The position numbers and the translations under genes were made by a program. Below the pieces are notes generated by a model. It was given only the letters and a program-made list of their open reading frames with translations, was not told where the DNA came from and did not search any database. From NCBI RefSeq assembly GCF_001039355.2, contig NW_019775869.1, positions 62,001 to 126,000 of the forward strand: DNA of 64,000 nt, written 5' to 3'. The DNA comes from Lingula anatina. Lineage: Eukaryota > Brachiopoda > Lingulata > Lingulida > Lingulidae. Position 1 is the first letter of the stretch. Every line of letters begins with the position of its first letter. Shown piece by piece: positions 50,282-63,900 of the stretch.

Positions 50282-50320
<39 letters not shown>

Positions 50321-53300
50321 ACTAACATAATTTGGCTCATGAAACACCACAGAAACAATGTATACTAAGAATTCCTGGATTCACAATCAGAATGTCTGGG
50401 GTTCTTCTCTGCTATATAACTGACCTAGATGTACTTCATCAGTCAAGGCCAATATATTTCATTCAACAAACTGACAAATATGTGATAGATACAATACGAG
50501 TCACCGAGCTGTACGTGAAATATTACAAGTGTATTGGCGAGCCGCAGGCGACGAGTTGTATCTGGCTTAAACCACGGCCTCTGACTGGCTACTACACTGC
50601 CCTTGCGATATTTTACTCATATATGTTAGGGGCCCTTGTGGTCACTTAGTCATGTGTTAGATGATGGAGGACAAGGTTGAACACGCCTTTACAGCCCCCT
50701 CAACCTAAGTCGTGCAGCCACTTCGTGCAGCAGCAGCAGCACCAAAGCCACTCCCACCACCAACAGCAGTTTAGATACTGAGAAGTCCCCCCCCCCGNNN
50801 NNNNNNNNNNNNNNNNNNNNNNAAAAAAAAAAAAAAAAAACTACTTCTTCTCCCCCATCAGTGGTGGATTTAGAGTGGGGGGGCTGACCCCCCCCCCCCC
50901 CTTTGGTTTCTGAAAAAATATATCATGCCAATATTCCCCTCTTGAAATTAGAATTTTGACTAGCTAAATAAATCATAGTTCTAAACCGTACCAAAGGCAC
51001 TGTTTGCTCTCCAAAACACCCAAAATTTTCGGGGCCCTTGAGCAGGCCCCAAACTCCACACCATGGGGCGACGATCGGCTTCACATATGAGGCCAGTCAT
51101 CCCGGAACCCCCCCCCCCCCAATTCAAATAATCCTGGATCCGTAATGATGACGATGATGATGATACCTTGATACTTCATGTGCCTTCACAGATTAAGAAA
51201 ATTGTCATTGTCAAAGAAGGCAGGAAATTTACTTTGGAAGTGTAGATGTTTAAACTTTCATTTTCACATTCTGTATTTTGAGCAACTTGTCGTTCAAATA
51301 GGAGAACGCAAATTTTCAGTCTTTGGATAAATGCTGTTTCATGATGTTAATAGTTTGAGAAACGACTTGTTTTCATTGTTGTTTTCTACGTGCTAGCTGT
51401 GGTTTAAATTTCTTAAATTATTTCTGATTCAAGAAAACAGGTACCAGGCCAGTGAAGCAAACAATCATAACCTTATGATCTAAACTGCATAAAACTGAAA
51501 AATATATATTATCAGTATAAATACCAATTCTGTAAAACAGAAAAAATTCAAACATATAAATTTCAAATAGGTAAAAACTTAATGCCATCCCCATTCCACC
51601 TCAGTCCCACAAGCTAGGGTAATTAATATGTAGTTACAACATAGTCTAATGTTCAACAAATAATTTCAGAAACCTGGTAAAAAAAATGGTTATAAAATGT
51701 GCTTCTGTTGTAAAATGCAGCCCTAAAACTGCTAAGAACATAATCTTTTAAACAAAAATATGATCAGGCCCATTTTTAATCCTGAGTACTTGATCACTAC
51801 ATGATGGAAAACAAAAAAATTTTTTTTCATGTCCCAACAGCAGTGTATCAATAAAGGCACATGCATACTAACATTACAAAAAAAAACAAGAATATTTTTG
51901 AAAAAAATAAGCTTTTCAAGCTCATTTTCAGTACTGTGTTACATTTGAATTTAAGGAGTGACTCCAAATGAAACAGGATATCTGTTTTCTAGATATTGCA
52001 GAAACATTGTTCAAAACATACCTAATAATAACAGAAAAGGAATGCTCTAAACTAGATACTGCAGGAACAAACTTCAAAGCATGCTTAAACATACAAAAAA
52101 AAAAAACTTTAACAACTCCAACCAGGCCCCTTTTCAAACTTGTATTTTGGACTTGTATTTTTGACTATCTCAAAGACAAGAACTTAATACAAAAACTGTT
52201 TTCATTATCTCAGTAATAAGAAAAGTTTACAGCATCAACGATGCTGTGTACAGACTACAGTGTACAGTGTTGGTTAACGGAGAAAGTGCATGGCAATGGC
52301 GTTGTGTACAGCCACACTAACGCTAGCAAGTGATGGCTATATGTCTAGACACATAGTGTCTGATCATTAAAACATAAAAATACCAAGCAATCTACATATG
52401 GCTCCCCCTGGATTGGACCAACAGTATAACTAGAAAAGCACTCAGAGATCACAAACCTCCGCCAAGGCAACTCAATTCTCATTNTGTTGTGTACAGCCAC
52501 ACTAATGCTAGCAAGTGATGGCTATATGTCTAGACACATAGTGTCTGATCATTAAAACATAAAAATACCAAGCAATCTACATATGGCTCCCCCTGGATTG
52601 GACCAACAGTATAACTAGAAAAGCACTCAGAGATCACAAACCTCCGCCAAGGCAACTCAATTCTCATTCTCATCAATCATTTATCAAATAGTTAATCAAT
52701 CAATTAATCAATTCTCATTATTACTAATGAATTATTTATTAACTAATTAACTAGCTAAATCCTCCTCATCTTCATTAGTTAATTAACTAAACTTATAAAT
52801 TGGTCAATTGCTTAATTAACTAATTAACTGACTACTTAATTACTACCCAAATATAGCCCATTTCCAACCTATCCTGAACATTTTTACAAATTGTTTTAAG
52901 TTATTTTATAATGTTGCTAACCGACATACATACAAATAATGAACTAATTATTAAACTTACAATTAATCATCACTAACATCTATATACTTTAAAGTTAGCC
53001 CAGTCCTGAAAATTGAACAAACAAATTAAACAGAACAGACAAACAAACAGAAAAACAGAGGTGAAAACATAACCTCCATGGCAGAGGTTATAAGAAGAAA
53101 GGGACACTTTCACAGGCAGATATTGGTTTTATCAACAGTAAGATCCTTTCACATTATGCACCTTAAAGGTCAACCAAGTGCAAAGCTTTGCATTTGTCTT
53201 TTTCGGTGAAATGTTGCCAAAACAGATGAATTGTAACACACCAGTTCCAATCTTAGTGTTCCAATATCATGTATCCAATGTGACAAAGATATGCATGTCA

Positions 53301-56300
53301 ATATATGGATTACTACAATATTCATATTGACAGCTGTATTTGGTTTGACAGTATTAGGTCTTTTTAGCAAGCAAAGTCAGCTTGCAAATCTAGCAGTGAA
53401 AATCATAAGCCAGAACTTCAGCTATTGACTGACTTACTGCTAAATCATCATACAGACAGTAACCAATGACATCATTATTTTTCATGAAAAAAATTGTTTC
53501 AAAGTAACCAGCACACATGCAAGGTAAACATGGACTGGCATTTCGTTATATAATACATGATTTATTTTAAAGGATGCATTGCCAAGAATATTCCATGGAA
53601 AGAGAAGAGAGAATATCAGCATGAAAACAATCCTTACACCCAAGACTTCTCTCCAAAAAAAAAAAAAAAAAAGTCTTATACACATGATCTTCAAACCTTT
53701 CCAAATATGTTAGTCTATATAGTTTAATGCCTTGGCCTTGACTTTGCAGAGATGGTCAGACTTCATTTGAACAAAAAGTTACTTTAAAATTAAACAGATG
53801 AGTAATTTTCAAACAAAATCTATTACTTTAAAACCAAACAGATGAGTATGTTTTATATGAACATAATGATATCACAGTTGTAAATAGCTCATCTTCACTG
53901 TCAATTAGGCAAATGATGATGCACTATCAATTTCATCATCAATACGTAAAATTGATAATGAGTTGTCTCTCTATTTCAGCAAAATGGAATTTTTTGCACA
54001 GTTACTCAAACAAGGGACAAGGTCCTGCATCAGATCATCTTATATGAAAAATTACTGTATCTCACTGAATCGATAAATCTGCCTCCCTCCGCTATGAGAC
54101 ACTGCATGCCATGTTGAACTGACAATTTATCACGACCTGACTATGACATCATCATAAGTCACAATCTTTATTAAGAACTGGAATATCACCTATATCTATT
54201 TATGTACAGACACAGATGTGTCTGTACATATTGTCGTCACCTGTGTCTGTCATCAGTGTCATCACCATCAGTGTTATACAAATAAAATGAAAACCATTTT
54301 ACCTTTTGTCTTCACTTACAGAACTGATGAATATTCATGAAATACAGGTCAAGTTTAAAAATCGGCCTGATCAGAGCATTTTTCCAAAAGTTATGCTGTT
54401 TTTTTTTCTTTTTTTTTCAGCATATTTTATCCACTGTTATACAAAAAATGAAAAGCATGTTGTGTATTATTACCAGTGGGAACTAAAAGTTGGATCACTA
54501 TGTATGCACTTGAAATCTCTGTTTTATAAAATACAGAAAACTAGAAATGTTATATGAATGATGTAGTACTGAAGTTAAAGGCTGAAAGGCTGTGACATCA
54601 TTAATTATTAATACCAGTTTTGTACCAAACATTTAACTATAAAACAAAACATAGTGAAAAATGAAAGAAAATTTCCAACAAAATCACCACTATGATCGGT
54701 ATATGGCTGGTTTATGCTCTTGGCAACCCTGAAGGGCAATGAATGTGAGAATTCTAAATAGTTGCCATATTATCATCATTTATTTCACTATTTATTGGGT
54801 TATAAAAGAAAGAAAGAAAGATGTCCTTAGAAATTTTTTAACCTTATCTTAAAGACCTCCAAAACATAAGTAATCAGTGTGGAATGGCAGTCTTAGAAAT
54901 GAGATACCCTCCATCCTAGAGTGATGGATTCTTGACCAAATTCCCCAAAATCTGTTAATTGAATTCCATAATAAGGTTAGTGTTACATTTCCTGTTATCT
55001 ACCTGACACTGGGAGTGGAAACTGACACCAGTAAATATCAGGATAGAGGAATGTGGCAGGATCCATCAAACCTCACATTAAAGGTACCTGTGATTTATAG
55101 TGGAGCAGTTTCTAAACCATTGCCTTACGCCATTGACTCCATTATTAGTTGCCATTGACTCCATTAAATTTTTACAATGTAGTTTTTATTTTATTTTATT
55201 TATTATTATTATTTTAATGATTTCTTTACTTGGAGAGAGTATCACTGTTGTTTTCATTCAACCATGCCCCAAATGATAACCCAGTAACCTATGGGGAATC
55301 TTACACACATGTTAATAAGGTATATTATAATGAATATCTTTAAAAGAGGTTAAGTAAACTTTTATTATCTTCCTGTATATTATCTTAAATCTGTAAATTC
55401 ATGGGCCACATAGAAATAGGTAATTTAATTTAATGAATTTCAACTGTATTTATCTTGTGTGTTTGTACTATTAAGTTAAAGTACTGACCAGCCTGTGGCC
55501 TTGCTATTAATTTAGCTTAAGTGTCTCAGTTTATGATGCATGTCCCTCACACTAAGCCTTCCATATCACTTTAGTACCTCTTGCAGCTTCATAAACACAT
55601 TATTAGGGAGGTAAACCCTTCTCCCATCTGCTGTTACACAATTCTGCTTTTTCTACCTGAATCTTACCTGCCTCTGCAGATGACAGGTGTTAAAAACACC
55701 TGAATAGGTGGGCATTCTGTTTTTCTATATGATTTACTGAATATTTCCTTTTTGCACTCTGATACAAGATATTGTAGTGTCAGGGAAATAGTTGGATTGA
55801 ATAAGACTTCCTGGGGAACCTCATAGGTTTTGGAATCGGAATCTGCTGTTTTCCCTGTGGCAGCTAATGCAGCGCTACATAAATTCCCGAAGGCAAGCTA
55901 CCTGGGGCAAGGTAACATCTGTGGAGGCAGTGCTAGAGAGAGGTGTCTGAAGTTGTGCTTCTCTCCAGCTGAGCTTGCCCACAATTCACTACAGACATTG
56001 GTATTACATGCCTTTACATTGACAGCACAGTCATGTTAGCATGCTGGCAAATTAGCAAACCTGCATGACTTAGATGACTGCCAAGTTGATTCATTGGATC
56101 CAATTTCCTTAAATTAAGTCTCCTGGTTCCCAAATGGAATTACGAAAAAAAATGACATCTCTCTCTCTCTCTCTCTCTCTCTCTCCTGACACACACACAT
56201 ACTAGATGCAGCACACACACACACACACACACAAACACGCACACTGTATATGTAAATAACAATCATTATCATTAGAATAATAATACTATTAAATACCCCA

Positions 56301-59300
56301 TCAACTTCAATTCCAAAGCTTAATAAATGAAAATCAATTATTATCATTTTTCGAAACTTGGTGAACATCTGTCTTTGACATGTCATACAGCTCAATCAGT
56401 AATTGAGTGACCATTCAATCTCTATTCAAATATAAACCCATATGCACTCAGTCATCTTCCACGTGTATTGAAAATTATACCAAACTAGTAGAGTTTTTGT
56501 TTTAGATTTCAAAGCAAAGAAATTTGTTGATGAATAATAAAATTGTTATCATTTAAAGAAATGCTGTCTTCTTTGTAATATAAGCTAAAAAACACAAGCA
56601 CAAGTGGAAATGGGGGAAGAAGTATATATGTGTAAAAAATATCCATAAAAGTCTACGATTTTTCTCTAAATAATTTTGTTTCTTTTTTGCACTGAAACAA
56701 GAATTGGACTTCCCATTTGCTGTCTTCTTTGTATTATAAGCTAAAAAACACAAGCACAAGTGGAAATGGGGGAAGAAGTATATATGTGTAAAAAATATCC
56801 ATAAAAGTCTACAATTTTTCTCTAAATAATTTTGTTTCTTTTTTGCACTGAAACAAGAATTGGACTTCCCATTTCTTAAGCCTCTAGTGGGCAATGGCAG
56901 GTTTTGATAAACAAAACCGATAAACTTTCTTTTTTTATTTTGCAATGTGGAAGGGTTTCATCGCTACTTATTCTATTAGCAGCATTTCTGTTTCTAACCC
57001 AAAGGTGTGTGATATGAGAGACAGAAAACTATATTCCATACTACATGTACCTCAGCTGAAAAAGGTTTTCTTCTATTATTCAGGTGATGTATCCTGTTGA
57101 TAACACCTCCACTTACACCAAGAAATGAACCTGTACTTTATGGTTCAGATATAATGTACAAGCCATACTTTAACATTCACTGGAACCACATGGCCAAGAT
57201 TTCTATAAAGTACTTTTCTGACAGTAGACTTCCAATGTCATAGTTCCAGTAGTTTGGGCAGGTGCTTTCTGGGGGATTATAATCAAGCTGGTTTGTTTAC
57301 CTGCTGACCATAGGCTATTCCACATATGCCCCTAACTATCAGCAACTACTTAACATAGTGAAGCTTTGGAATCATTTAACTCTTCACTGTTTTATCATTT
57401 TCTATCCTTTTACATAGAAAAGGCGGACCACAAGTCTAGTCCAAAAACAACTACATGGATCAAGACAAACAAATGTGTATTAGTACTGTACATCTACCAT
57501 CAAGTTTCATTCTTAAAATGAGCAATGAGTAATACTCCACATAAAAAGAGATAACCACACAGACACATAAAGCAGTCTTTTACTTTTCAAAGATTTTCTC
57601 ATACCTAGAAAAATTGGACTGATTTAATGAGAGGATGGCATTTCTAATTCAAAGACCAGAAACTAATTATCTTTTTTTTTTCTTTTATAAAAGTGTAAGG
57701 CATGACCACTATTTACATGTTGTAACATCATTATATGAAGGTAGTTTCATGCTTAATAACTGTGCACAATGTGTAGGTGAAATCTGTTTTGTGTCGTTAG
57801 CGTGCATGTACATGTGACATGCAGCTATAGAAGGGTGACCAGTTTTGATCTGGGACAGGGTCACCAGGGTCAGAGTAATTATGTATAAACACAAATGTTT
57901 ATGTAATGATGATCTCAAGTGTCATTCAGTACAAATGTACCTTATATAAATTATGAGTATTTGATCCTCTGTCATGGTTATATGCAGATGTGATTTAAAG
58001 TTGTATAATAAGCAAGCCAAATTATTGTCATTAAACCAGGTTTGGTATTCTTAGTAATTCTATTCTTTCTCTGTGTCACAATGACCTGGAGGGATAGATA
58101 TGTAAGTCAAGTTTACTACCAGAAAATTAAAGGTAAAATTTCAAAACCTTTATTATTAAGCTGACCAAATGATTACTTTGACTAATTTTTTTTTTTGGAA
58201 AGTGGATTATATTTGAGTTGTGTTAAAACTTGTAGTAGTAATTTTTATATGTTAGAATGTACACAGCTTTACTAGATCTTGCTTGTTATGTATCTTTAGA
58301 TATTAACACTAGTGAACCGCAGCTATCACTAAGAAAAGATGCAACTGACCCTCACTTTCTTATGAAGTAGACAAAATTTCATGCACCCCTGCATTTCTTT
58401 CCAACCATTCATTTCATTAATTTGATCAAATACCATGCTTCTGTACTTCTAAATTATTTAACCAGCAAACATGTGTTATTCTGATTAAGAAAAAGAATGA
58501 TTCACCTTTAACATATATCATTTTCCCACTTCTAGACAAGATGTTTTTACATAATGAATTATACTCTAGACAGCCAAGTATAAAGACCCTTCTAGCTATT
58601 TTAAGCAATCAGTTGCATTTATAAGGATTTCCTACATATATTTTTCATTAACATTAAATAATCTCTTATTAAACCCTGTCAACTATCATTACAAATGTTT
58701 TTGCTGAAAACCGTATGCATTTAGAAAAGAAATGTGAACCTGATTTCAATTGCAGCTTGGAATTACGATTTTGTTTAATGAAAATACAGTACATGTTAAC
58801 ACCTACTATGCTCCATTTTTTGTTCAGTCTAGGATTACTCAATTTTTAAAAATTCAGAGACTACATGCATTTCTCAAATTTTTGCATCTTAAAGAAAACA
58901 GAGCAATATATATGTATTTAATATCCCAAATGAAAAAAAAAAAAAAAAAAACAATTCTAGAAGGGGCTCTTTTAACATTGGCTGAATAGATCCAGATGTG
59001 CGGTACCTGCTCAAAGACATTTAAGCTACAGTGTGGAAGTTTGATGATATTCGGATTAACATTTCCGGTAAGGTGTAGGTCATTTTTCATTCCAGGAAAT
59101 TACCACAGACTTCATGGAGTTCAGCAATCATATAACTAAGCTGAGTTCACATTGTTATAACTTAAATGCAAAAGTCTAACTGATGTCAGCAGATTCCCAG
59201 ATTACATGATTCCCCCCCCCCCCACACACACACACACACACACACACAATGCAAATTAGGGATTTGAAATTTAAAATATGACTGCTTACTAACATCAGAT

Positions 59301-60936
59301 GGACTACACCATGGCTACCTTCATCTTGATAATAACAAGGTCTAACTCTACCTACATCCATATGTATAGAATTGCCGTGTTCTGTATATCAAGAACTTAT
59401 CTTTTTCTGGATATAATTTTTACTATGATTTCTCTAGCTAAGGCTTAAAAACTATTAATCTATACCTATATTCTCTGATAATAATAAGAAGAAGGAGAAA
59501 AAGAAGAACAACAACACACCCATAATATTTAAGTAAGGCTTTCAGATGGCATGCATTATTCCTAATAATTTTTTGTTTTCCTTGATTGAAATGAACTGCT
59601 CTTTGTTTTGGGGTTGTTCTTTAATTTTCCTCCTTCAATCTCTCAATGTTTTCTAAATGGCATATTATATCTTTTTAAAATAGGAAAATAACTACAATAA
59701 CACATCTAATATATATATATATATATGCATGATGCCATGAGTTTGGCTTTAACCAAATTACCATAAAGGTCTTAGAAAACAATCTTTAGGAAACTTTGGA
59801 CTTGGCAGGTAAATACTGGTACGAAAAAGTTGGATGACATAGCAATTGAAGACCTTATTAAAGTTTAATTTAGCAATATTTTGTTTGACATACAATAATC
59901 AGTATCTTTATCAGTTTTCAACCTAATAATTATCTAACCTTTATTGATATTTATGCTGGTAAAATGACACTGATAAAGTGCCTAATTATCATCCTACAAG
60001 AAGTTACGCATAATGAAATAAGCAGCTTACTACTATTACAGGTTGAAAGCATACTTTCTGAGGTAAATGTCTACAGATATGAGCATGATCAAAGGTACAT
60101 TGTAGAAGTACTCATCATTTTTGCCCCTTTGTGTCAGAGAGTGTTAACATCATAACTTTGCCCTCACCAGGTAGCAGGTGGCCACATGTTAGGATAACAC
60201 AAAAATAGTACATTTATTTCTATACTTGGTTGGGTGGGTGGGGAGGGGGAGGGACATGGTTACTATACAAAAACCTATACTGTAAGATTTTCATATGTGA
60301 CTTCATCCCCTGGATGACACAAAATGAAAGTATCGTGCAATATTAAACATTAAATTTGCCAGTCAAATACCATATCCATGTTCAACATAACTGCAGAAAT
60401 CAGAATCAGTGTTCTTATAAATGATATGCAATAATGAAAGCCACACAGTACAAAAACTGGAAAAAGAACTGTCAATTTTCATACCTGAAATTAAGGTTAC
60501 AAAAGAAAACCAACCATTATAAAAACTTACACCAAAAAGGAGTAAGGAAACCACTTTTAATTGAAAAGACAAGGTAAAAAGTAATTCAATTGAATCAATA
60601 TAATTAAGGTATACTATTTAAAATATATTTTTTATTTACATATGATAAAGAACTCTTGTGGTTCTAATTATTATAAATTTGGCCGAAAGAAAAGAAAAGA
60701 AACATTATTATAATAAATGAGAAGGCAGATCTCTACCTGTTTTACTGGGCTGCTCTGGAAATTCAAGGCACATATCATTTCTGGGAGTGCCAGGGGTATT
60801 CTGGTTAGTCTCTCCTGGAAGGCAGTGAAGAGTTTTGCAGCTTTTTCCCTGTACTCAGACTTGTTGAGATACTCAGCAAGGCGCAGCAAGTTACCCCCGG
60901 ACACAGAGTTGGCACTGGGCTCAGCACCATCTTGAT
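48226..60936 (-). CDS. SPATA20: SPATA20 (DUF255/YyaL family thioredoxin-like protein), last two coding exons
   Basis: Two exons (60737-60936 and 48226-48483) join in phase 0 to give the C-terminal 151 or so residues. Human SPATA20 shares the DGAEPSxNSVS motif, the ALPEMxxAL segment, the CVHSxxIPNKxLIL strand, and ATAYVC near the end. In this family an N-terminal thioredoxin-like domain is followed by an alpha/alpha-toroid like that of glycosidases and epimerases; only the end of the latter is here. The biochemical activity of the family is not established. The earlier exons should lie to the right of the window. The gene lies upstream of Cav3 in the same direction. Confidence 0.95.
50060..50410. 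repeat. Diverged direct repeat with A-rich tracts
   Basis: Two segments about 225 bp apart share CAACAACAA/A-run, AACATAATTTG/AGCATGATTTG and AAGAATTCCTGGATTCA, then CAGAATGT and CTGACCT. The second A-run (50283-50318) has 36 consecutive A. This could be an old tandem duplication of a small retroelement tail. Confidence 0.65.
50490..50650. repeat. Unusual GC-richer segment, possible mobile element fragment
   Basis: The base content differs from the surrounding AT-rich DNA (for example GGCGAGCCGCAGGCGACGAG). GTGAAATATTACAAGTG near the left recurs in weak inverted form (GTAAAATATCGCAAGGG) near the right. The family was not recognised. Confidence 0.3.
50798..50822. other. Assembly gap, 25 N
   Basis: The gap is flanked by a poly-C and a poly-A run, so the true sequence is probably low-complexity. 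Its real length is unknown. Confidence 0.99.
50869..51148. mobile_element. Possible hAT-like non-autonomous element
   Basis: The left end reads CAGTGGTGGATTTAGAGTGG with a G-run. The right end reads as a C-run, then CCTGGATCCGTAATG, whose reverse complement resembles the CAGTGGCGGATCCAGG consensus. The ends are degraded and no clear target duplication is visible. Confidence 0.4.
52301..52668. repeat. 183-bp direct duplication around a single N, probable assembly artefact
   Basis: Copies 52301-52483 and 52486-52668 differ at one visible base (AACGCTAGC against AATGCTAGC) and are separated by NT at 52484-52485. Such a pattern is typical of overlapping contig ends or two haplotypes joined without merging. 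Confidence 0.85.
54201..54230. repeat. Inverted repeat, 14-bp arms with a 2-bp centre
   Basis: TATGTACAGACACA, then GA, then TGTGTCTGTACATA. The arms are perfect reverse complements. Confidence 0.95.
56158..56235. repeat. (CT)n and (AC)n microsatellites
   Basis: A CT run is followed by two AC-rich runs separated by ATACTAGATGCAGC. Confidence 0.95.
56563..56874. repeat. 156-bp tandem duplication
   Basis: Copies 56563-56718 and 56719-56874 abut exactly and differ at only two bases I can see (TAATATAAG/TATTATAAG and CTACGA/CTACAA). No N lies between them. Open frames across it encode a repeated peptide, but there is no sign of a gene. Confidence 0.93.
59211..59249. repeat. Poly-C and (AC)n tract
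   Basis: About 11 C are followed by an AC run of about 13 units. Confidence 0.95.
60737..60936 (-). CDS. SPATA20: SPATA20 penultimate coding exon
   Basis: This exon has 200 nt between a GTAG acceptor and a GTAGAG donor. It starts with 2 nt that complete a codon (probably Asp), then QDGAEPSANSVSGGNLLRLA, EYLNKSEYREKAAKLFTAFQ and ERLTRIPLALPEMICAL, ending SPVKQ. The DGAxPSxNS motif is a hallmark of the DUF255/YyaL family from bacteria to humans. The preceding exon was not found before 64000. Confidence 0.94.
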
Positions 60937-63900
60937 CTACAAAGTATGAACATTTATCATTAAGTATTTCCTTTCTTTTTCATTTGATAAAAAATAATTT
61001 CATTTTCTTATTTTGAGATTATGAAATATCAATCAGTAGAACATATTTTATACATGCTCTTAGACTTTACAATTATCTCCACATAATGTATGCACTATTT
61101 TCTAAACACATAACCCTTTTATGCAATTAATAAAGAAGTCTTAAGCAAGTTAAAACAAACACAGTATTGAACAAGGGTAAAGAAATTTCATATACTGTAG
61201 CTAATGACATACTGAAGTGATATCTGAATTTCAAAGTGTAATATATTCTCCACAAGTCAAAGTGATATACACGAGTACGAGCACATGTGCACGTCACATA
61301 CACCTTGTTTACGAGTCGTGTATCTGATTGATATAATGGTACATGTCAAGCACAAAAGAACCACTCTTGAAGAAGCTGTGATCATTTGCAGGACAAACCT
61401 GGTATGTGAGACACATAATGCAAGGGCCTTTTGTTTTCATCACTCAAAGATGAAACTGAAAACCTAGCTTTGGTACAGGTGACTATACAATATCAACAAA
61501 ACAACACATATCTTGAAAGTGTTTTTTGTGACGATACAAACTGCTTACATAAAATCACTGTTGCTACCATTTTGACAATTAATAAATTACACCTTGCAAT
61601 TTATTAGTTTCTTTAATTTGACAAAACATGCCCAATAATTACCAAAATGCATCAGTGTATTCACCCAAATATTCCTACAAGCAAATATGGCACTGAGAAT
61701 TCGAAGCTGTTGCATGCAATTCCAGATCGAAGCATGTATGGTTTGGCCCCGTCAGCAACTTGGTTCTGTGACTACACAATAGCATTTGCACATTAATTCT
61801 CATGAAAAAAAGTAGAGAAGACAACAGCAATTGCCTCCAGGGTTACTGCCATGCCACTCAAGGATAGTTCAGAATTGATCACTGTCCTCGGAGAATTGTG
61901 GGCAATCTCACAAGTTGCGCATTCAGATCTACTTCAAACTGTGGCATGATAATAGTGCAGAAGAAAAAAAAAATATATAAATAAAATATATATACATATG
62001 TTTTGCAACTGTACGTTGTGGAAAATAAAGCTCTCAGAATAGTATTGTCATTTTTTGGTTATCTCAGGAATCATTCACAGCACACAAACTAGAGAAATAC
62101 AAAAATTGTTCTTTGTCGCAAATTTTGATGGGTGAAGAAAACGGGTTACCGTCATTGCCATCGTTTCCTTTTTCAACTTCAATACAAAGTGTGATCTCCC
62201 ATACATGTAAAATATACAAATAGTTCAATTTCAGGATTTAAATACCTGAAATACAGACTGCTTTTCATAAAACAACAATGTGTAAGGGAATCGTGTTATC
62301 TGAGCGTGTAATCACAGATGTTATGACCCTATCCTGTTTCGATTCCTTCAGAAACGCTCCTCAACGAAGCCACAACTGGTGTGTAGTTTCGTTTCTCCAT
62401 TCCAATTCAGCCCAAGATCTAGTGCACATACTACAAATTTCTATTGATGATGTTATGACCTCTCATATTAATATTAAATGAGACTAATTAAATAAGCTAT
62501 GTATCTGGTTCCAACTTTTTGACCTGTAAAGCACGAAGGACATAATGACATTGCTGTTAAACAGCCACTTCGGAATTGCAGCATGCTTTCCCAACTCTGT
62601 GAAGTTAAGTGTACTCTTCCCTGATAATTTTTGTATGTTTAATGTTATATTTTCCAAAATTTATTAATATTAAGCAAAATATGATGCATATTTTAAGTGA
62701 AAAGCATGCTCACAAGACCAGCGCCATGTTAAAATTTTGATACAATGTCCCATTGTGGTTACCCAGTATTGTGGATGTGCACATATAATGGTGAAATAAA
62801 CTTTATTACTATATTAGGTCAGGAGAATCACATTACTGGGTTAGGTAAGAATAAGTGTTTGGCTACAACACCAGACAGCAGAATTCAAACTTATGTTTCA
62901 AGCGAATAAAATTAAGGCAAAATTATGTTTCCATTTCATAAATAATAAGTTTATTGAGAACAAAATATATAACTATTAAATCATTACACCTAAAGACACT
63001 GTATTCTGTAAAAATTTCTAGATATTCTACACCATCAAGATGTCCTGGTAAACCACACCAGACAATATGACTGGTTGTCTACCAACCTGGTACTCTAAAG
63101 GTGTCAATTACCCCCTCTGTTATAAGTTTTTCCTTGCCACTTGGATGGCAGTTTATTTCCAGGATGACCATCATTGTTGTTATTCATTCATAACTTTTTG
63201 TCATCTCAGTCACTGTGCTAACTAGTGACAAGCAGACATCCCTATATTACTTGCGTCAAATGTTTACATTTGCGGAAATCTATTGTTTTTTGTGTCCATT
63301 TCTTATTTCAGTTAATCAAAGCACTATTAGGTATGTGTATAGAAGTGTTGAACAGTTTCATTTGCAATGTGTTTTCAATACCTAAATAGAGTTTCATTTG
63401 TCAAAAGCTCTAGAAAAATTGACTGAAATTTACCAGCCAATATTTAGTCTACTGATGTCATCTAGACTTCATCAGAGAAATAAGGGCTGAGACAGATATT
63501 ACCTGTGATCACATAGATTGGCAATGAGTCACGAGCATGAAAAAGTCCTTAAAACATGCTTTCTATAAAAAAAACAAGAATAAAATTCCTGACATGAAGG
63601 TCATGTAGACTACAGTAGTAGACATGCACCACCCACATTGTTCATTCTTTATGCTCTGTGAACAGGAAACCAGAAGCAAATTATAGGTATCTGTCTGTTT
63701 ACTCTTCTTTGTGATATTTATGAAACCATTTGTGCTGCAAGTCACAGCAAAAGATTAACAAGAGTTCAAATCCTGTGAAAAAATATCCTTAAAGTTACAT
63801 GTGAAGCGAACATGGATTTCCTATAAACCATACAAAACACTTCTACTAGTTTCTTATATAAATGAAATAAAGTAGACATGCCAAGGGATAAACCAAATTA

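Larger units (their letters stand above)
48484..60736 (-). other. SPATA20 last intron, 12.3 kb
   Basis: This GT-AG intron holds a diverged repeat with long A-runs (50041-50440), a GC-richer segment (50490-50650), a 25-N gap, a hAT-like element and a duplication around a single N. It also has a 30-bp inverted repeat (54201-54230), (CT)n(AC)n at 56158-56235 and a 156-bp tandem duplication. No coding sequence was recognised inside. Confidence 0.9.
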
